Below the pieces are notes generated by a model that saw nothing but the letters and a program-made list of their open reading frames with translations, did not search any database and was not told the origin of the DNA. A stretch of DNA of 11,724 nucleotides from assembly GCA_023246415.1 (NCBI GenBank), contig JAHFIK010000040.1:1-11724 (forward strand). The letters are read 5' to 3'. A program made the translations under genes and the position numbers. This stretch comes from Candidatus Uhrbacteria bacterium (GTDB taxonomy: Bacteria > Patescibacteriota > Patescibacteriia > 2-12-FULL-60-25). Position 1 is the stretch's first letter. Every line of letters begins with the position of its first letter. Positions 1 to 6,279 of this stretch are shown piece by piece.

Positions 1-277
1 CCGAATCCGTCAGGATCGCACCCTTCCACCCCATGAACGTATGGAGCCCGCCCATCGTTTCCATCGTTTCCATCCCTGGTCGCAACATGAGGTGATACGT
101 GTTCGAAAGAACAATCGGCGAACCAAGCGTCTCGATATCAACGGACGACAGCGTCTTCACGGCCGCGCGTGTGGCGATCGGCATAAAGAAGGGCGTCTGA
201 AGATCGCCATGCGCGGTCGGCAAGATCCCCTGGCGGATGCCGGTTTCTGTCGTGCGTGTCATCTGAAATGGATTCAT
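1..277 (-). CDS. tgt: Queuine tRNA-ribosyltransferase, N-terminal part (runs off left edge)
   Basis: This is the first 92 codons of a tRNA-guanine transglycosylase, which exchanges the wobble guanine of GUN-anticodon tRNAs for queuine or a precursor. The reverse translation shows the family's hallmark blocks in order: TAHGDLQTPFFMPIAT (residues 21-36), VKTLSSVDIETLGSPIVLSN (40-59) followed by TYHLMLRPG, GGLHTFMGWKGAILTDS (76-92). The Asp of the final TDSG block is the conserved active-site aspartate of the family. The ATG at 275-277 is chosen because it gives the usual N-terminal length; the frame stays open upstream, and a second ATG at 260-262 is possible. No Shine-Dalgarno sequence is visible. 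It lies 72 bases downstream of the 541-residue membrane protein gene with no terminator between them, so co-transcription is likely. The rest of the gene is outside the window. Confidence 0.93.
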   Translation of the reverse strand, partial: MNPFQMTRTTETGIRQGILPTAHGDLQTPFFMPIATRAAVKTLSSVDIETLGSPIVLSNTYHLMLRPGMETMETMGGLHTFMGWKGAILTDS

Positions 278-349
278 ATCGATTGCCAGCGATGAACAGA
301 GAACCGAGACGTGACACGCCCTTTGCTCTCTGCTCTTTGCTGATATTTT

Positions 350-1975
350 CTATTCTTGCGAGAGTTCGTCCTTCTTCTCCTTAATGAACCGAAGGGATTC
401 CTCGAACGCGCCTAAAAAGATCTTGAGCGGCGCTTCAAATAAGACATCCAGAATAAAGGTAAAAATATTGATCTTCGAAATAGAGGTTGAGAGCCAGCTT
501 CCAGCGCGCAGGATCGGGAGAAGGACAAAGTCCGCCAGCGATGTCAGGAGACGTTCTTTCGGCTGAATGACGAGAATCTCGCGTGCGGTTCGCCGCAAGC
601 GGTACCCGAAGAAACTCACGAGACAGAGGAAGAGGTAGAACACGGCAATCGCCGCATACGAAAAGTGAATCCGTCTGAGCCAGTATCCAATTTCTCCAAA
701 GGTAAACACAAAGAGCGCGAAATACATGAACCCTAAAATCAGCTGCGACGTCCCGTGTCGTTTTCGCGGCAGACGGATATCGAAAGGCTTGATCCCATCA
801 CGAATCAGGAGCGAATCCACATACTCCACAATCCGAAGTTTGTTCGCGGAATCCGGACGACGAATAAAGACTCCCACGAAGAACATGATCACGGGCGGCA
901 ATGCGATATTGATCGAGAGTGGAATCGTGGCAACCGCGCCGTACATATACCATTCAATTGGCACTTCGATCCCCAGCGCAAAAATCACCTTAGTAATGAG
1001 GAGGTAGATCATCGCCCGAATGGTTCCACGGCGCAATTTTCCATTCGCCCCTTTTTGCCGCTTCTCCGCGGCGGAGGCAACGGCGATATGCGTATCTTCC
1101 GTCGAAGAAAGGAGATCCTGTTTTTCGCGTTCTTTGTCGAGCGCATCAATCAGCACCGAGATAGACACAGACCATGGCTTCACCGCTTTTACAAATCGCT
1201 GCGTCAGCGGCGACTGGATCTGTTTCCGAATATGCGGCTCGAGTCCAACAAGCCGTTCAGCCACCGCATCCGGTGAGCTAAGCCACACATCTGGATTCAT
1301 CCATTCCTGGAGATACGCGCGAAGATACTTGTACGCAATCTGTTCATCGTCCGCCTTTAAGAGGGTCCGATAACACGCGATGTAAATTTCAAGCCGACGT
1401 TCCGTATCTTCAATCTCGACACCAAGCACGCGTATTTTCGGCGCGAGCTGTTCGTACAAAAAAGTCACGAGTGCTTTCTCGCGCAACGGTTCCATCAAGA
1501 GCTCTTCGAGTTCTGTCGCGATAATGCCGAGGACCCAGCTTCGATGACGTTCTCCGCCAAAGCGCGCGCGTTCAATAGCCTGATACTTTCGAATGACCTG
1601 CGCCGCCTCATCGATAATCGTTTCTGGAAGCGAGGCGTTCGGGAGGTACCGTGCCGCAATCAATTCACGAATCAGGTTCTGCGAAATATTCAACGGATCT
1701 ACATCGAGAACAAGCTGACGCTTCAAAATACGAACGATCGCTCCTTTTCGGAGCAAATGTTCTTCGCGATAGTCGACGGCGTTCCGCAATTTTTCGTACA
1801 ACACCGAAATCCGCGTGACCGCGGCATGGACGGTTATCCGCATCTCTTCCGGAGGCAGACCGCGCTTCGGAGGATTGACCGCATACAGAATTCGAGAAAC
1901 CTTCTGCGGATCATATTGGGTCCCCCCGCGCTTCGAACCGGCATCCTGCGGGTTTGAGAACACCTTGAGTGGCAT
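350..1975 (-). CDS. Conserved-looking hypothetical membrane protein, 541 aa
   Basis: I do not recognise a named family. The first ~315 residues are soluble-looking, rich in charged helices and without a signal peptide. A Lys/Arg-rich linker (about 305-320) leads to four predicted membrane segments at roughly 321-338, 350-371, 410-430 and 438-458. A hydrophobic or amphipathic C-terminal tail (480-530) carries the distinctive block SKINIFTFILDVLFEAPLKI (500-519) and ends in a charged EKKDELSQE. From memory this tail pattern recurs in Patescibacteria proteins, but that needs a search. With the large N-terminal domain in the cytoplasm and four passes, both ends would be cytoplasmic. The ATG at 1973-1975 is supported by a TTGCCA-17-TATATT promoter ending 11 bases upstream. 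It is probably the first gene of a unit with tgt. Long plus-strand frames inside it are antisense shadows. No enzymatic motif could be seen. Confidence 0.85.
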   Translation of the reverse strand: MPLKVFSNPQDAGSKRGGTQYDPQKVSRILYAVNPPKRGLPPEEMRITVHAAVTRISVLYEKLRNAVDYREEHLLRKGAIVRILKRQLVLDVDPLNISQNLIRELIAARYLPNASLPETIIDEAAQVIRKYQAIERARFGGERHRSWVLGIIATELEELLMEPLREKALVTFLYEQLAPKIRVLGVEIEDTERRLEIYIACYRTLLKADDEQIAYKYLRAYLQEWMNPDVWLSSPDAVAERLVGLEPHIRKQIQSPLTQRFVKAVKPWSVSISVLIDALDKEREKQDLLSSTEDTHIAVASAAEKRQKGANGKLRRGTIRAMIYLLITKVIFALGIEVPIEWYMYGAVATIPLSINIALPPVIMFFVGVFIRRPDSANKLRIVEYVDSLLIRDGIKPFDIRLPRKRHGTSQLILGFMYFALFVFTFGEIGYWLRRIHFSYAAIAVFYLFLCLVSFFGYRLRRTAREILVIQPKERLLTSLADFVLLPILRAGSWLSTSISKINIFTFILDVLFEAPLKIFLGAFEESLRFIKEKKDELSQE

Positions 1976-1986
1976 AGATTAATTAA

Positions 1987-2015
1987 AATATAGCCTATTT
2001 TTAGGGTTCTGGCAA
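1987..2015 (-). promoter_or_regulatory. Sigma-70-type promoter for the 541-aa membrane protein gene
   Basis: On the minus strand TTGCCA (2010-2015) is followed by exactly 17 bases and TATATT (1987-1992). The ATG lies only 11 bases past the -10 box, so transcription would begin about 4-6 bases before the start codon. This leaves no room for a Shine-Dalgarno sequence. Confidence 0.65.
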
Positions 2016-2047
2016 ATGAAATAGACCCTCAGCAATGACGGGTCCCC

Positions 2048-2076
2048 TTGCCAAAAATCTAAAAATCAGCTACGCT
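2048..2076 (+). promoter_or_regulatory. Candidate promoter for the small membrane protein gene, divergent
   Basis: TTGCCA (2048-2053), a 17-base spacer, then TACGCT (2071-2076). The -35 hexamer is identical to that of the divergent promoter at 1987-2015, though the -10 box is weaker (3 of 6 consensus bases). The ATG at 2083 starts 7 bases past the -10 box, which would give a leaderless transcript and argues against the ATG at 2035, which lies upstream of the promoter. Confidence 0.4.
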
Positions 2077-2082
2077 GGCGAC

Positions 2083-2346
2083 ATGTTCTATCTGACGGTT
2101 GGCGTCATCCTCTTAATCCTCATTATTGCCGGATTTCTTCATGGATTTGGAGAAATTCTCGGAGAAGATGGGACGTCTTTTCTGTATATCGCGGGGATCG
2201 CCCTCTTCCTCATTCTTGGCGCGGGCGTGTATTTGAGTTACGCCGTCCCAAGCCTTGCCGGATCGCATCCAAAGATCACAGGTTCTCAGGCACAGACCGC
2301 GATCACCCAAGACACCCCCCAGGGGTTTCCGGCAGATAACAACTAA
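2083..2346 (+). CDS. Small two-helix membrane protein, 87 aa, unknown function
   Basis: No family is recognised. The protein begins MFYLTVGVILLILIIAGF, a strong hydrophobic segment (residues 2-18), has a short Gly/Glu-containing loop (HGFGEILGEDG), a second hydrophobic segment (about 32-52) and a polar tail of about 35 residues rich in Gln, Thr, Ser and Pro. The start is chosen at 2083 because the sequence becomes membrane-like there and a candidate promoter ends 6 bases before it. An in-frame ATG at 2035 would add 16 residues but has no ribosome-binding site. The gene is the only plus-strand gene in the window. It is divergent from the 541-aa protein gene, convergent with the glycosidase gene, and ends in its own intrinsic terminator. 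Two passes with a short loop would leave both ends on the same side of the membrane. Confidence 0.7.
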   Translation: MFYLTVGVILLILIIAGFLHGFGEILGEDGTSFLYIAGIALFLILGAGVYLSYAVPSLAGSHPKITGSQAQTAITQDTPQGFPADNN

Positions 2347-2366
2347 TTACAACCACGCGTCTGAAT

Positions 2367-2389
2367 AATCCGCTCTGGCGGATTTTTTT
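2367..2389 (+). terminator. Intrinsic terminator of the small membrane protein gene
   Basis: A 7-bp perfect stem (AATCCGC / GCGGATT) with a TCTG loop runs into seven consecutive T bases (2383-2389), 20 bases after the TAA at 2344-2346. Read on the minus strand there is no T-tract after the hairpin, so it should work for the plus strand only. The T-tract overlaps the stop codon (2388-2390) of the convergent glycosidase gene. Confidence 0.8.
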
Positions 2390-3209
2390 ATAAACGAGGT
2401 GTCGCCGTCACCACAAACGGAACGCCGAAGACGGTTTCGTGAAGCCACGCGGTCTTCCCGGATCTCACGAGAAGACCTGTCGACGGTCCGCCGTCAACAT
2501 TCACAACATCAACCCATGAAATCTTCGTCTGATCAAGCATCTGCGAAAGCGTGTAGAGCGAAATCTCCGCTTCCGGAACAACGCCCATCCAAACCATGCC
2601 ATCCGCATCGACGCCGATGATGGATCGACGCGCAACCTTTCCAGAGTCGCTCTTGACGCGCGGCGTCCCACTCGCCATCAGCACGGGATAGCTTTGTAAT
2701 GCGGTCTGGTATTTCGAACGATCACGTAATGAAGACGTTGCCGTTACAATCCGGACACCGTCCGTAAAGTCGATGATCGCACTCTTATCTGCATCAAATT
2801 GCGCGGTTCCGATCCGAACACCATGACGCACCACGAATCCGGACGGCGACCCATCATCCATAAAATATCCGCCATTCATGATCGCCACCGCGGCCGGGTC
2901 AAGCTCGCCCCACCGCTTCATCGTAAAACGCGTTGACGTCACATTTAGGCTAAACTCAAACCGCTTCGGGTTAAATCCAAAGAGATCCATCGACTCATCC
3001 GGCGTTGGTCCGAACCGATACGTCACATGAACCAGTCCGTCTGCAACCACTTCACGAACAACGGCCGGTGCATCAGCGCCAGCCGTTTGTGTCTGCAGAA
3101 TCGTCGAAGGTGATGGAGGAACAGCTCGCGACGAGGCGCACCCGCCACCGATCATCGTGACGACCATCGTCAGCGTGATCGCGTAGCGCCACCCATCACG
3201 TGTGCTCAT
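2388..3209 (-). CDS. Lipoprotein of the NAGPA/DUF2233 phosphodiester glycosidase family
   Basis: The N-terminus is a lipoprotein signal (hydrophobic 9-22, lipobox IGGGC with Cys24), followed by a Pro/Ser/Thr-rich linker (about 27-50), so the mature 250-residue protein should be anchored on the outer face of the membrane. The rest matches the phosphodiester-glycosidase fold related to human NAGPA and to bacterial exopolysaccharide proteins: MNGGYF (111-116), the RSIIGVDADGMVWMGV block (195-210), and VVNVDGGPSTGL (235-246), whose Asp-Gly-Gly is a family signature. Members act on phosphodiester-linked sugars, so a role in surface glycan or wall-polymer turnover is plausible; the substrate cannot be read from the sequence. 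The ATG overlaps the stop of the upstream gene as ATGA (3206-3209), which suggests translational coupling. No minus-strand terminator was found downstream. Confidence 0.85.
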   Translation of the reverse strand: MSTRDGWRYAITLTMVVTMIGGGCASSRAVPPSPSTILQTQTAGADAPAVVREVVADGLVHVTYRFGPTPDESMDLFGFNPKRFEFSLNVTSTRFTMKRWGELDPAAVAIMNGGYFMDDGSPSGFVVRHGVRIGTAQFDADKSAIIDFTDGVRIVTATSSLRDRSKYQTALQSYPVLMASGTPRVKSDSGKVARRSIIGVDADGMVWMGVVPEAEISLYTLSQMLDQTKISWVDVVNVDGGPSTGLLVRSGKTAWLHETVFGVPFVVTATPRL

Positions 3210-3634
3210 GTCCGTTTTTTTGGCGTCCCTCGGATGCCGTAAAGCCGTTCAATCTCGGCCACGTATTCGTTAAATCGTCGATCGTACCGCTGATGTGCCA
3301 GATGTTCGATCCGTTCTTCCTGCATCCCCTGCGCCCGATCACCAAGCTCCGCAATCGTCTCTTCCCGTGCTCGACGCCAGGCGAATTCATCGGTAATGGC
3401 GTACCAGGCCTGCCGCCAAATTTCATCTTCAACCTTCATTTCGACGCCCTCCACCGCGATCCCTTTCATCTTTGCGATCATCCCAATCTTCTCAATGAGC
3501 GGATGGCGACTCACGGCTTCCAGCCCCTCTTCTTCGCGTAATTCGTCTTCCACAACGGCACGCATCAACAGCCCCTCGAGGATCTCGACGAGCTCATCAT
3601 CCGTAAACGTAAATGAAGAGAATGAAAATGCCAT
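3206..3634 (-). CDS. Hypothetical charged helical protein, 142 aa
   Basis: No family is recognised. From the ATG at 3632-3634 the protein begins MAFSFSSFTF and has an acidic helical stretch (12-45, many Glu and Leu), a mixed Lys/Glu middle, and a helical C-terminal half rich in Arg, Glu and aromatic residues (70-133), ending in a basic GTPKKRT. There is no signal peptide, membrane segment or cysteine, so it should be cytoplasmic. An upstream in-frame ATG at 3673 is rejected because it coincides with the -35 box of a good promoter (3645-3673). The gene overlaps the glycosidase lipoprotein gene by four bases and very likely forms a two-gene operon with it. That link to an extracellular enzyme is the only hint of function. 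Confidence 0.75.
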   Translation of the reverse strand: MAFSFSSFTFTDDELVEILEGLLMRAVVEDELREEEGLEAVSRHPLIEKIGMIAKMKGIAVEGVEMKVEDEIWRQAWYAITDEFAWRRAREETIAELGDRAQGMQEERIEHLAHQRYDRRFNEYVAEIERLYGIRGTPKKRT

Positions 3635-3644
3635 ACACCGAATC

Positions 3645-3673
3645 ACTGTACGAGCATGGAGAAAGAAGGTCAA
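3645..3673 (-). promoter_or_regulatory. Sigma-70-type promoter of the two-gene glycosidase operon
   Basis: TTGACC (3668-3673), a 17-base spacer, then TACAGT (3645-3650) on the minus strand. The ATG at 3634 is 10 bases beyond the -10 box, so the expected leader is only about 3-5 bases. It sits just downstream of the terminator of the nine-gene unit, which fits an independent transcription start. Confidence 0.65.
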
Positions 3674-3734
3674 CCTTCAACGGAGCGCCCCGCCTCAACA
3701 AACATCCCGCGACACAGATCACCCTCAGGCACTC

Positions 3735-3769
3735 AAAAACGCGCTCAATACGTCATTGAGCGCGTTTTT
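3735..3769 (-). terminator. Strong intrinsic terminator ending the nine-gene unit
   Basis: A perfect 15-bp inverted repeat (3735-3749 with 3755-3769) encloses a 5-base loop. The stem core is GCGCTCAAT and its outer five pairs are A:T, giving a T-run at the 3' side on either strand. It lies 16 bases past the last stop codon (3786-3788) of the minus-strand unit. By shape it could work in both directions, but there is no plus-strand gene ending here. Confidence 0.88.
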
Positions 3770-3785
3770 CGTCTCCGTCTTTCGT

Positions 3786-4310
3786 TTACGGTTGCGATCC
3801 GCCATTTGTTGGCTGACCACTTGGCGCGCCTTGCGGCCGGATGCCTCCCATCATGCCTGCTGGGCGAATCTGGATTGACTGTGCCGTCACGCTCCCATCT
3901 GTATTCGTCTTTCCGGTCACGATCACATCCGTTCCTTGCGCCACATCATCCATCGATCCTGCACTCATTTTAAAGACGGTTGTGGATGCGGAGAAAAAGA
4001 CAATCTTTGAACCCGTGCCGCTCCCATCCGTCGATCCGCCTGGCTGACCGCCCGTCTGGACGGTGATGCTTGTGGCATCTTTTGAAACAACCTGACCGTT
4101 TACAAACCCACCGGCCGTTCGGCCTTGTCCGCCAAATCCACGCGCCCCGGTGACCCCCATTCCGCCCCCGTTTGCTCCGCCCAAGCGACCAGACACAGAC
4201 GTCCCCTGGGGAGCTGTCTTTCCCTTTGCATAAACCGTCCCGCCGTAGAATGAAATTCCACCAACCACGAGGGCGACGATGACGAGCATGACGATATTAC
4301 TGTTTTTCAT
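3786..4310 (-). CDS. Membrane-anchored DUF5666-like protein, 174 aa (last gene of exporter unit)
   Basis: The N-terminus is a single hydrophobic anchor or uncleaved signal (residues 6-26) followed by a Gly-rich linker (40-68). Residues about 69-150 resemble the small beta-barrel DUF5666 repeat: GQVVSKDATSITVQT, a strand pair ending FFSASTTVFKM, then DDVAQGTDVIVTGKTNTDGS and AQSIQIRP. The tail (151-174) is rich in Gly, Pro and Gln. The protein should sit outside the membrane, held by its anchor. Its function is unknown; proteins of this type often neighbour MacA/MacB-like exporters in low-complexity genomes, as far as I recall. It follows the permease by 26 bases, may have its own promoter (4331-4359), and is followed by the strong terminator. 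It resembles the protein encoded at 8259-8720 in layout and domain, although the two are not close copies. Confidence 0.75.
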   Translation of the reverse strand: MKNSNIVMLVIVALVVGGISFYGGTVYAKGKTAPQGTSVSGRLGGANGGGMGVTGARGFGGQGRTAGGFVNGQVVSKDATSITVQTGGQPGGSTDGSGTGSKIVFFSASTTVFKMSAGSMDDVAQGTDVIVTGKTNTDGSVTAQSIQIRPAGMMGGIRPQGAPSGQPTNGGSQP

Positions 4311-4330
4311 AGAGGTAAGATGAATGAATC

Positions 4331-4359
4331 AATATATTATTCGTAACGTAATGCCTCAA
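4331..4359 (-). promoter_or_regulatory. Possible internal promoter before the last DUF5666-like gene
   Basis: TTGAGG (4354-4359), a 17-base spacer, then TATATT (4331-4336) on the minus strand, overlapping the end of the permease gene. The ATG at 4310 is 20 bases past the -10 box. The region is locally AT-rich, so a chance match is possible. Confidence 0.35.
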
Positions 4360-5557
4360 TCGGATTTAATCGCGCCGCGCGCCGCGCAGGATAATATCCG
4401 AAGACAAGACCAATTCCGGCTGAGACCCCAAACGCCATTGCAACCGACGTCCATTGAACAACCGTTGTCGTTCCGCTGAGGAGCGTAATCAGCCGCGAAA
4501 TCCCATAGCCGAGCAGGATCCCAATAATCCCCCCGAGAACGGTCAGAAGGATCGACTCGCCAAGAAACTGCAATACAATAATCCCCTTCTCGGCACCGAT
4601 CGCTTGGCGCAACCCGATTTCACGCGTTCGCTCTGTGACGGTCGTCAGCATCATGTTCATAATCCCGATACCGCCGACGAGAAGCGAAATCCCCGCGATC
4701 GACGCGAGCAGGATCGTAAACGTCCCCGTCACACTCGATGCAGCACTGACAATGTCGGATTGATTCAAAATGCTAAAATCGGCCTGTGTCGGATCAGCAA
4801 TCTTATGACGTTCCAAGAGGAGCGACGTTACAGCGGACTGCACATCCGTCATCCCATCAGCTGTTTGGGCTTCGATATCAATGCTACTGACTGCCGTTCC
4901 CCCGCTCAAAAATGTAAGCATCGTCGAAATAGGGATATACACCATATCATCCTGATTCGAAAAGCCAGATCCACCCTTCGCCACGGTGACGCCAATAATA
5001 CTAAAATCCATCCCATTAATTCGAACGGTTGAACCGATCGGATTCGCACCGGTTCCAAACAGATCATCACGCACGGTCGGGCCGATCACGACCACCTTTG
5101 ATCGCGATGACACTTGCGTTGCATCAAAAAAGGTACCGCTATCGACTGCGACATTTCGTGTACTCAGATACGCCGGCGTCGTCCCCATCACCTGTACGTT
5201 CGTATTATTACCGCTCGCAACAAGCTGATACCGCTTCGAGACCTCTGGTGAGACTGCCGCAATCCCCGAAACACTTGAAATCGCCGTCGCATCTTCAAGC
5301 GTCAGTGTTTGCGAACTTCCGCGCCCCGCGCTTGCCGCCCCGCCAAACCCACGCTGAGCCCCGGGAGAAACAATTAAGAGGTTTGACCCAAGCGATTGGA
5401 TACTCGATTCGATCTGCGCCTTCGTGCCTTCGCCAATCGAAAGCATCGCAATCACGGACGCGATCCCGATCACGATCCCAAGCATCGTTAATCCCGATCG
5501 AACTTTATTCGACGAAACGCCAAATGAAATCTCTGCCGCTAAATCAATCAGTTTCAT
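4337..5557 (-). CDS. MacB-like ABC transporter permease (MacB_PCD + FtsX), 406 aa
   Basis: This is the membrane subunit of a MacB-type (type VII) ABC exporter. A first transmembrane helix (about 21-42, within LTMLGIVIGIASVIAMLSIG) is followed by a large extracytoplasmic domain (about 45-275) and three C-terminal helices of the FtsX fold (277-304, 326-357, 368-389). The conserved cytoplasmic stretch TERTREIGLRQAIGA (308-322) and the C-terminal FGYYPARRAARLNPIEALRYE region are typical of the family. Unlike E. coli MacB the ATPase is a separate protein, as in Gram-positive YknZ-like systems. The start overlaps the ATPase stop as ATGA (5554-5557), pointing to coupled translation and a fixed ratio of subunits. 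Family members couple ATP hydrolysis to movement of the extracytoplasmic domain. Substrates vary (macrolides, peptides, lipoproteins) and cannot be told here. Confidence 0.93.
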   Translation of the reverse strand: MKLIDLAAEISFGVSSNKVRSGLTMLGIVIGIASVIAMLSIGEGTKAQIESSIQSLGSNLLIVSPGAQRGFGGAASAGRGSSQTLTLEDATAISSVSGIAAVSPEVSKRYQLVASGNNTNVQVMGTTPAYLSTRNVAVDSGTFFDATQVSSRSKVVVIGPTVRDDLFGTGANPIGSTVRINGMDFSIIGVTVAKGGSGFSNQDDMVYIPISTMLTFLSGGTAVSSIDIEAQTADGMTDVQSAVTSLLLERHKIADPTQADFSILNQSDIVSAASSVTGTFTILLASIAGISLLVGGIGIMNMMLTTVTERTREIGLRQAIGAEKGIIVLQFLGESILLTVLGGIIGILLGYGISRLITLLSGTTTVVQWTSVAMAFGVSAGIGLVFGYYPARRAARLNPIEALRYE

Positions 5558-6267
5558 ACTTTTTTCCCTGGCTTCACATAGCCCTTTGCGCTTTTCCGGT
5601 CTTCGATAATGACGCCGTCACGGATCACGATGACGCGATCCGCATGCTCAGCGACATAGCCCTCGTGTGTAATGAGCACAATCGTCCGGCCTTCGCGGTG
5701 TAATCGCTGAAATGTCTCGAGCACCACATCCCCGGTCTTTGAATCCAAATTTCCCGTCGGTTCGTCCGCCAAAATGATGGCCGGGTTGTTCACCAACGCA
5801 CGAGCAATGGCGACGCGCTGCATCTGACCACCAGAAAGCTGATTTGATTGATGCATGAATCGCGACTCATCCAGTCCGGCTTCTTCGAGCGCTTTCCGGG
5901 CACGCCGTTCTCGCTCCGCATGCGGGACATCCGCATAGACAAGCGGGAGCTCAACATTCCGAAGGACCGTCGCGCGCGCGAGCAGGTGAAATGACTGGAA
6001 CACGAATCCGATTTTTGATCGCCGAATCTTCGCGAGCTCATCTGCGGGCAATGCGGACACATCTTCACCGTCTAAGAGATACGTCCCGCTCGTTGGCTGG
6101 TCCAATGCACCAATGATGTGCATGAGTGTCGATTTCCCGGATCCAGATGGACCGGTAATGGCCACAAATTCCCCCTTCTCAACGCCAAAGGTCAACCCGT
6201 GTAAGACCTCCGTGGTCTCTTTTCCCATGGTGTACGACTTTGTGATATTCCGAATATCGATCATCAT
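5554..6267 (-). CDS. MacB/LolD-type ABC transporter ATPase, 237 aa
   Basis: This is a complete nucleotide-binding subunit. Walker A is GPSGSGKST (39-47), the Q-loop glutamine is Q91 in VFQSFHLL, the ABC signature is LSGGQ (144-148), Walker B is IILADEP (164-170) with catalytic Glu169, the D-loop follows as TGNLD, and the switch histidine is H201. The sequence belongs to the MacB/LolD/FtsE branch. The C-terminal extension is short and basic (about 224-237). Of two adjacent ATG codons (6265-6267 and 6262-6264) the first is listed, but the second is equally possible. No Shine-Dalgarno sequence is seen. It lies 12 bases after the membrane fusion protein gene and overlaps the permease gene by four bases, so the three form one exporter unit. 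Confidence 0.95.
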   Translation of the reverse strand: MMIDIRNITKSYTMGKETTEVLHGLTFGVEKGEFVAITGPSGSGKSTLMHIIGALDQPTSGTYLLDGEDVSALPADELAKIRRSKIGFVFQSFHLLARATVLRNVELPLVYADVPHAERERRARKALEEAGLDESRFMHQSNQLSGGQMQRVAIARALVNNPAIILADEPTGNLDSKTGDVVLETFQRLHREGRTIVLITHEGYVAEHADRVIVIRDGVIIEDRKSAKGYVKPGKKV

Positions 6268-6279
6268 ACCGGTCGACGA

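Noticed and set aside
52..75. Tandem nine-base repeat (GTTTCCATC units)
   Set aside because: It lies inside tgt, encodes METMETM, and the spacing from RPG to the conserved LH is the same as in E. coli Tgt, so it is not an expansion.
41..295. Plus-strand open frame of 84 codons
   Set aside because: It is antisense to the clear tgt reading frame and has an Arg/His-rich composition typical of shadow frames.
318..342. Short repeated CTTTGCT/CTCTG pattern between tgt and the membrane protein gene
   Set aside because: It is too short and imperfect to be a mobile or regulatory repeat, forms no stable hairpin with a T-tract, and is probably chance.
726..1373. Three overlapping plus-strand open frames of 93-173 codons
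   Set aside because: All lie opposite the 541-aa membrane protein gene, have no domain-like pattern, promoter or ribosome-binding site, and are rich in Arg, His and Ser.
2035..2082. Upstream ATG extending the small membrane protein by 16 residues
   Set aside because: It lies before the candidate promoter, has no ribosome-binding site, and adds a polar stretch ahead of the natural hydrophobic start.
2367..2389. Terminator acting also for the minus-strand glycosidase operon
   Set aside because: On the minus strand the hairpin is followed by ATTCAG rather than a T-tract, so only plus-strand termination is supported.
3635..3673. Upstream ATG extending the 142-aa protein by 13 residues
   Set aside because: The codon coincides with the -35 box of a good promoter, so the transcript would not include it.
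3396..3973. Plus-strand frames of 105-160 codons crossing the glycosidase operon promoter and the terminator
   Set aside because: They run through a promoter and a 15-bp terminator stem and have shadow-like composition.
4454..5703. Plus-strand open frames of up to 224 codons opposite the permease and ATPase genes
   Set aside because: The minus-strand frames carry unmistakable ABC transporter motifs. The plus-strand translations are Arg/Ser-rich shadows without hydrophobic or motif structure.
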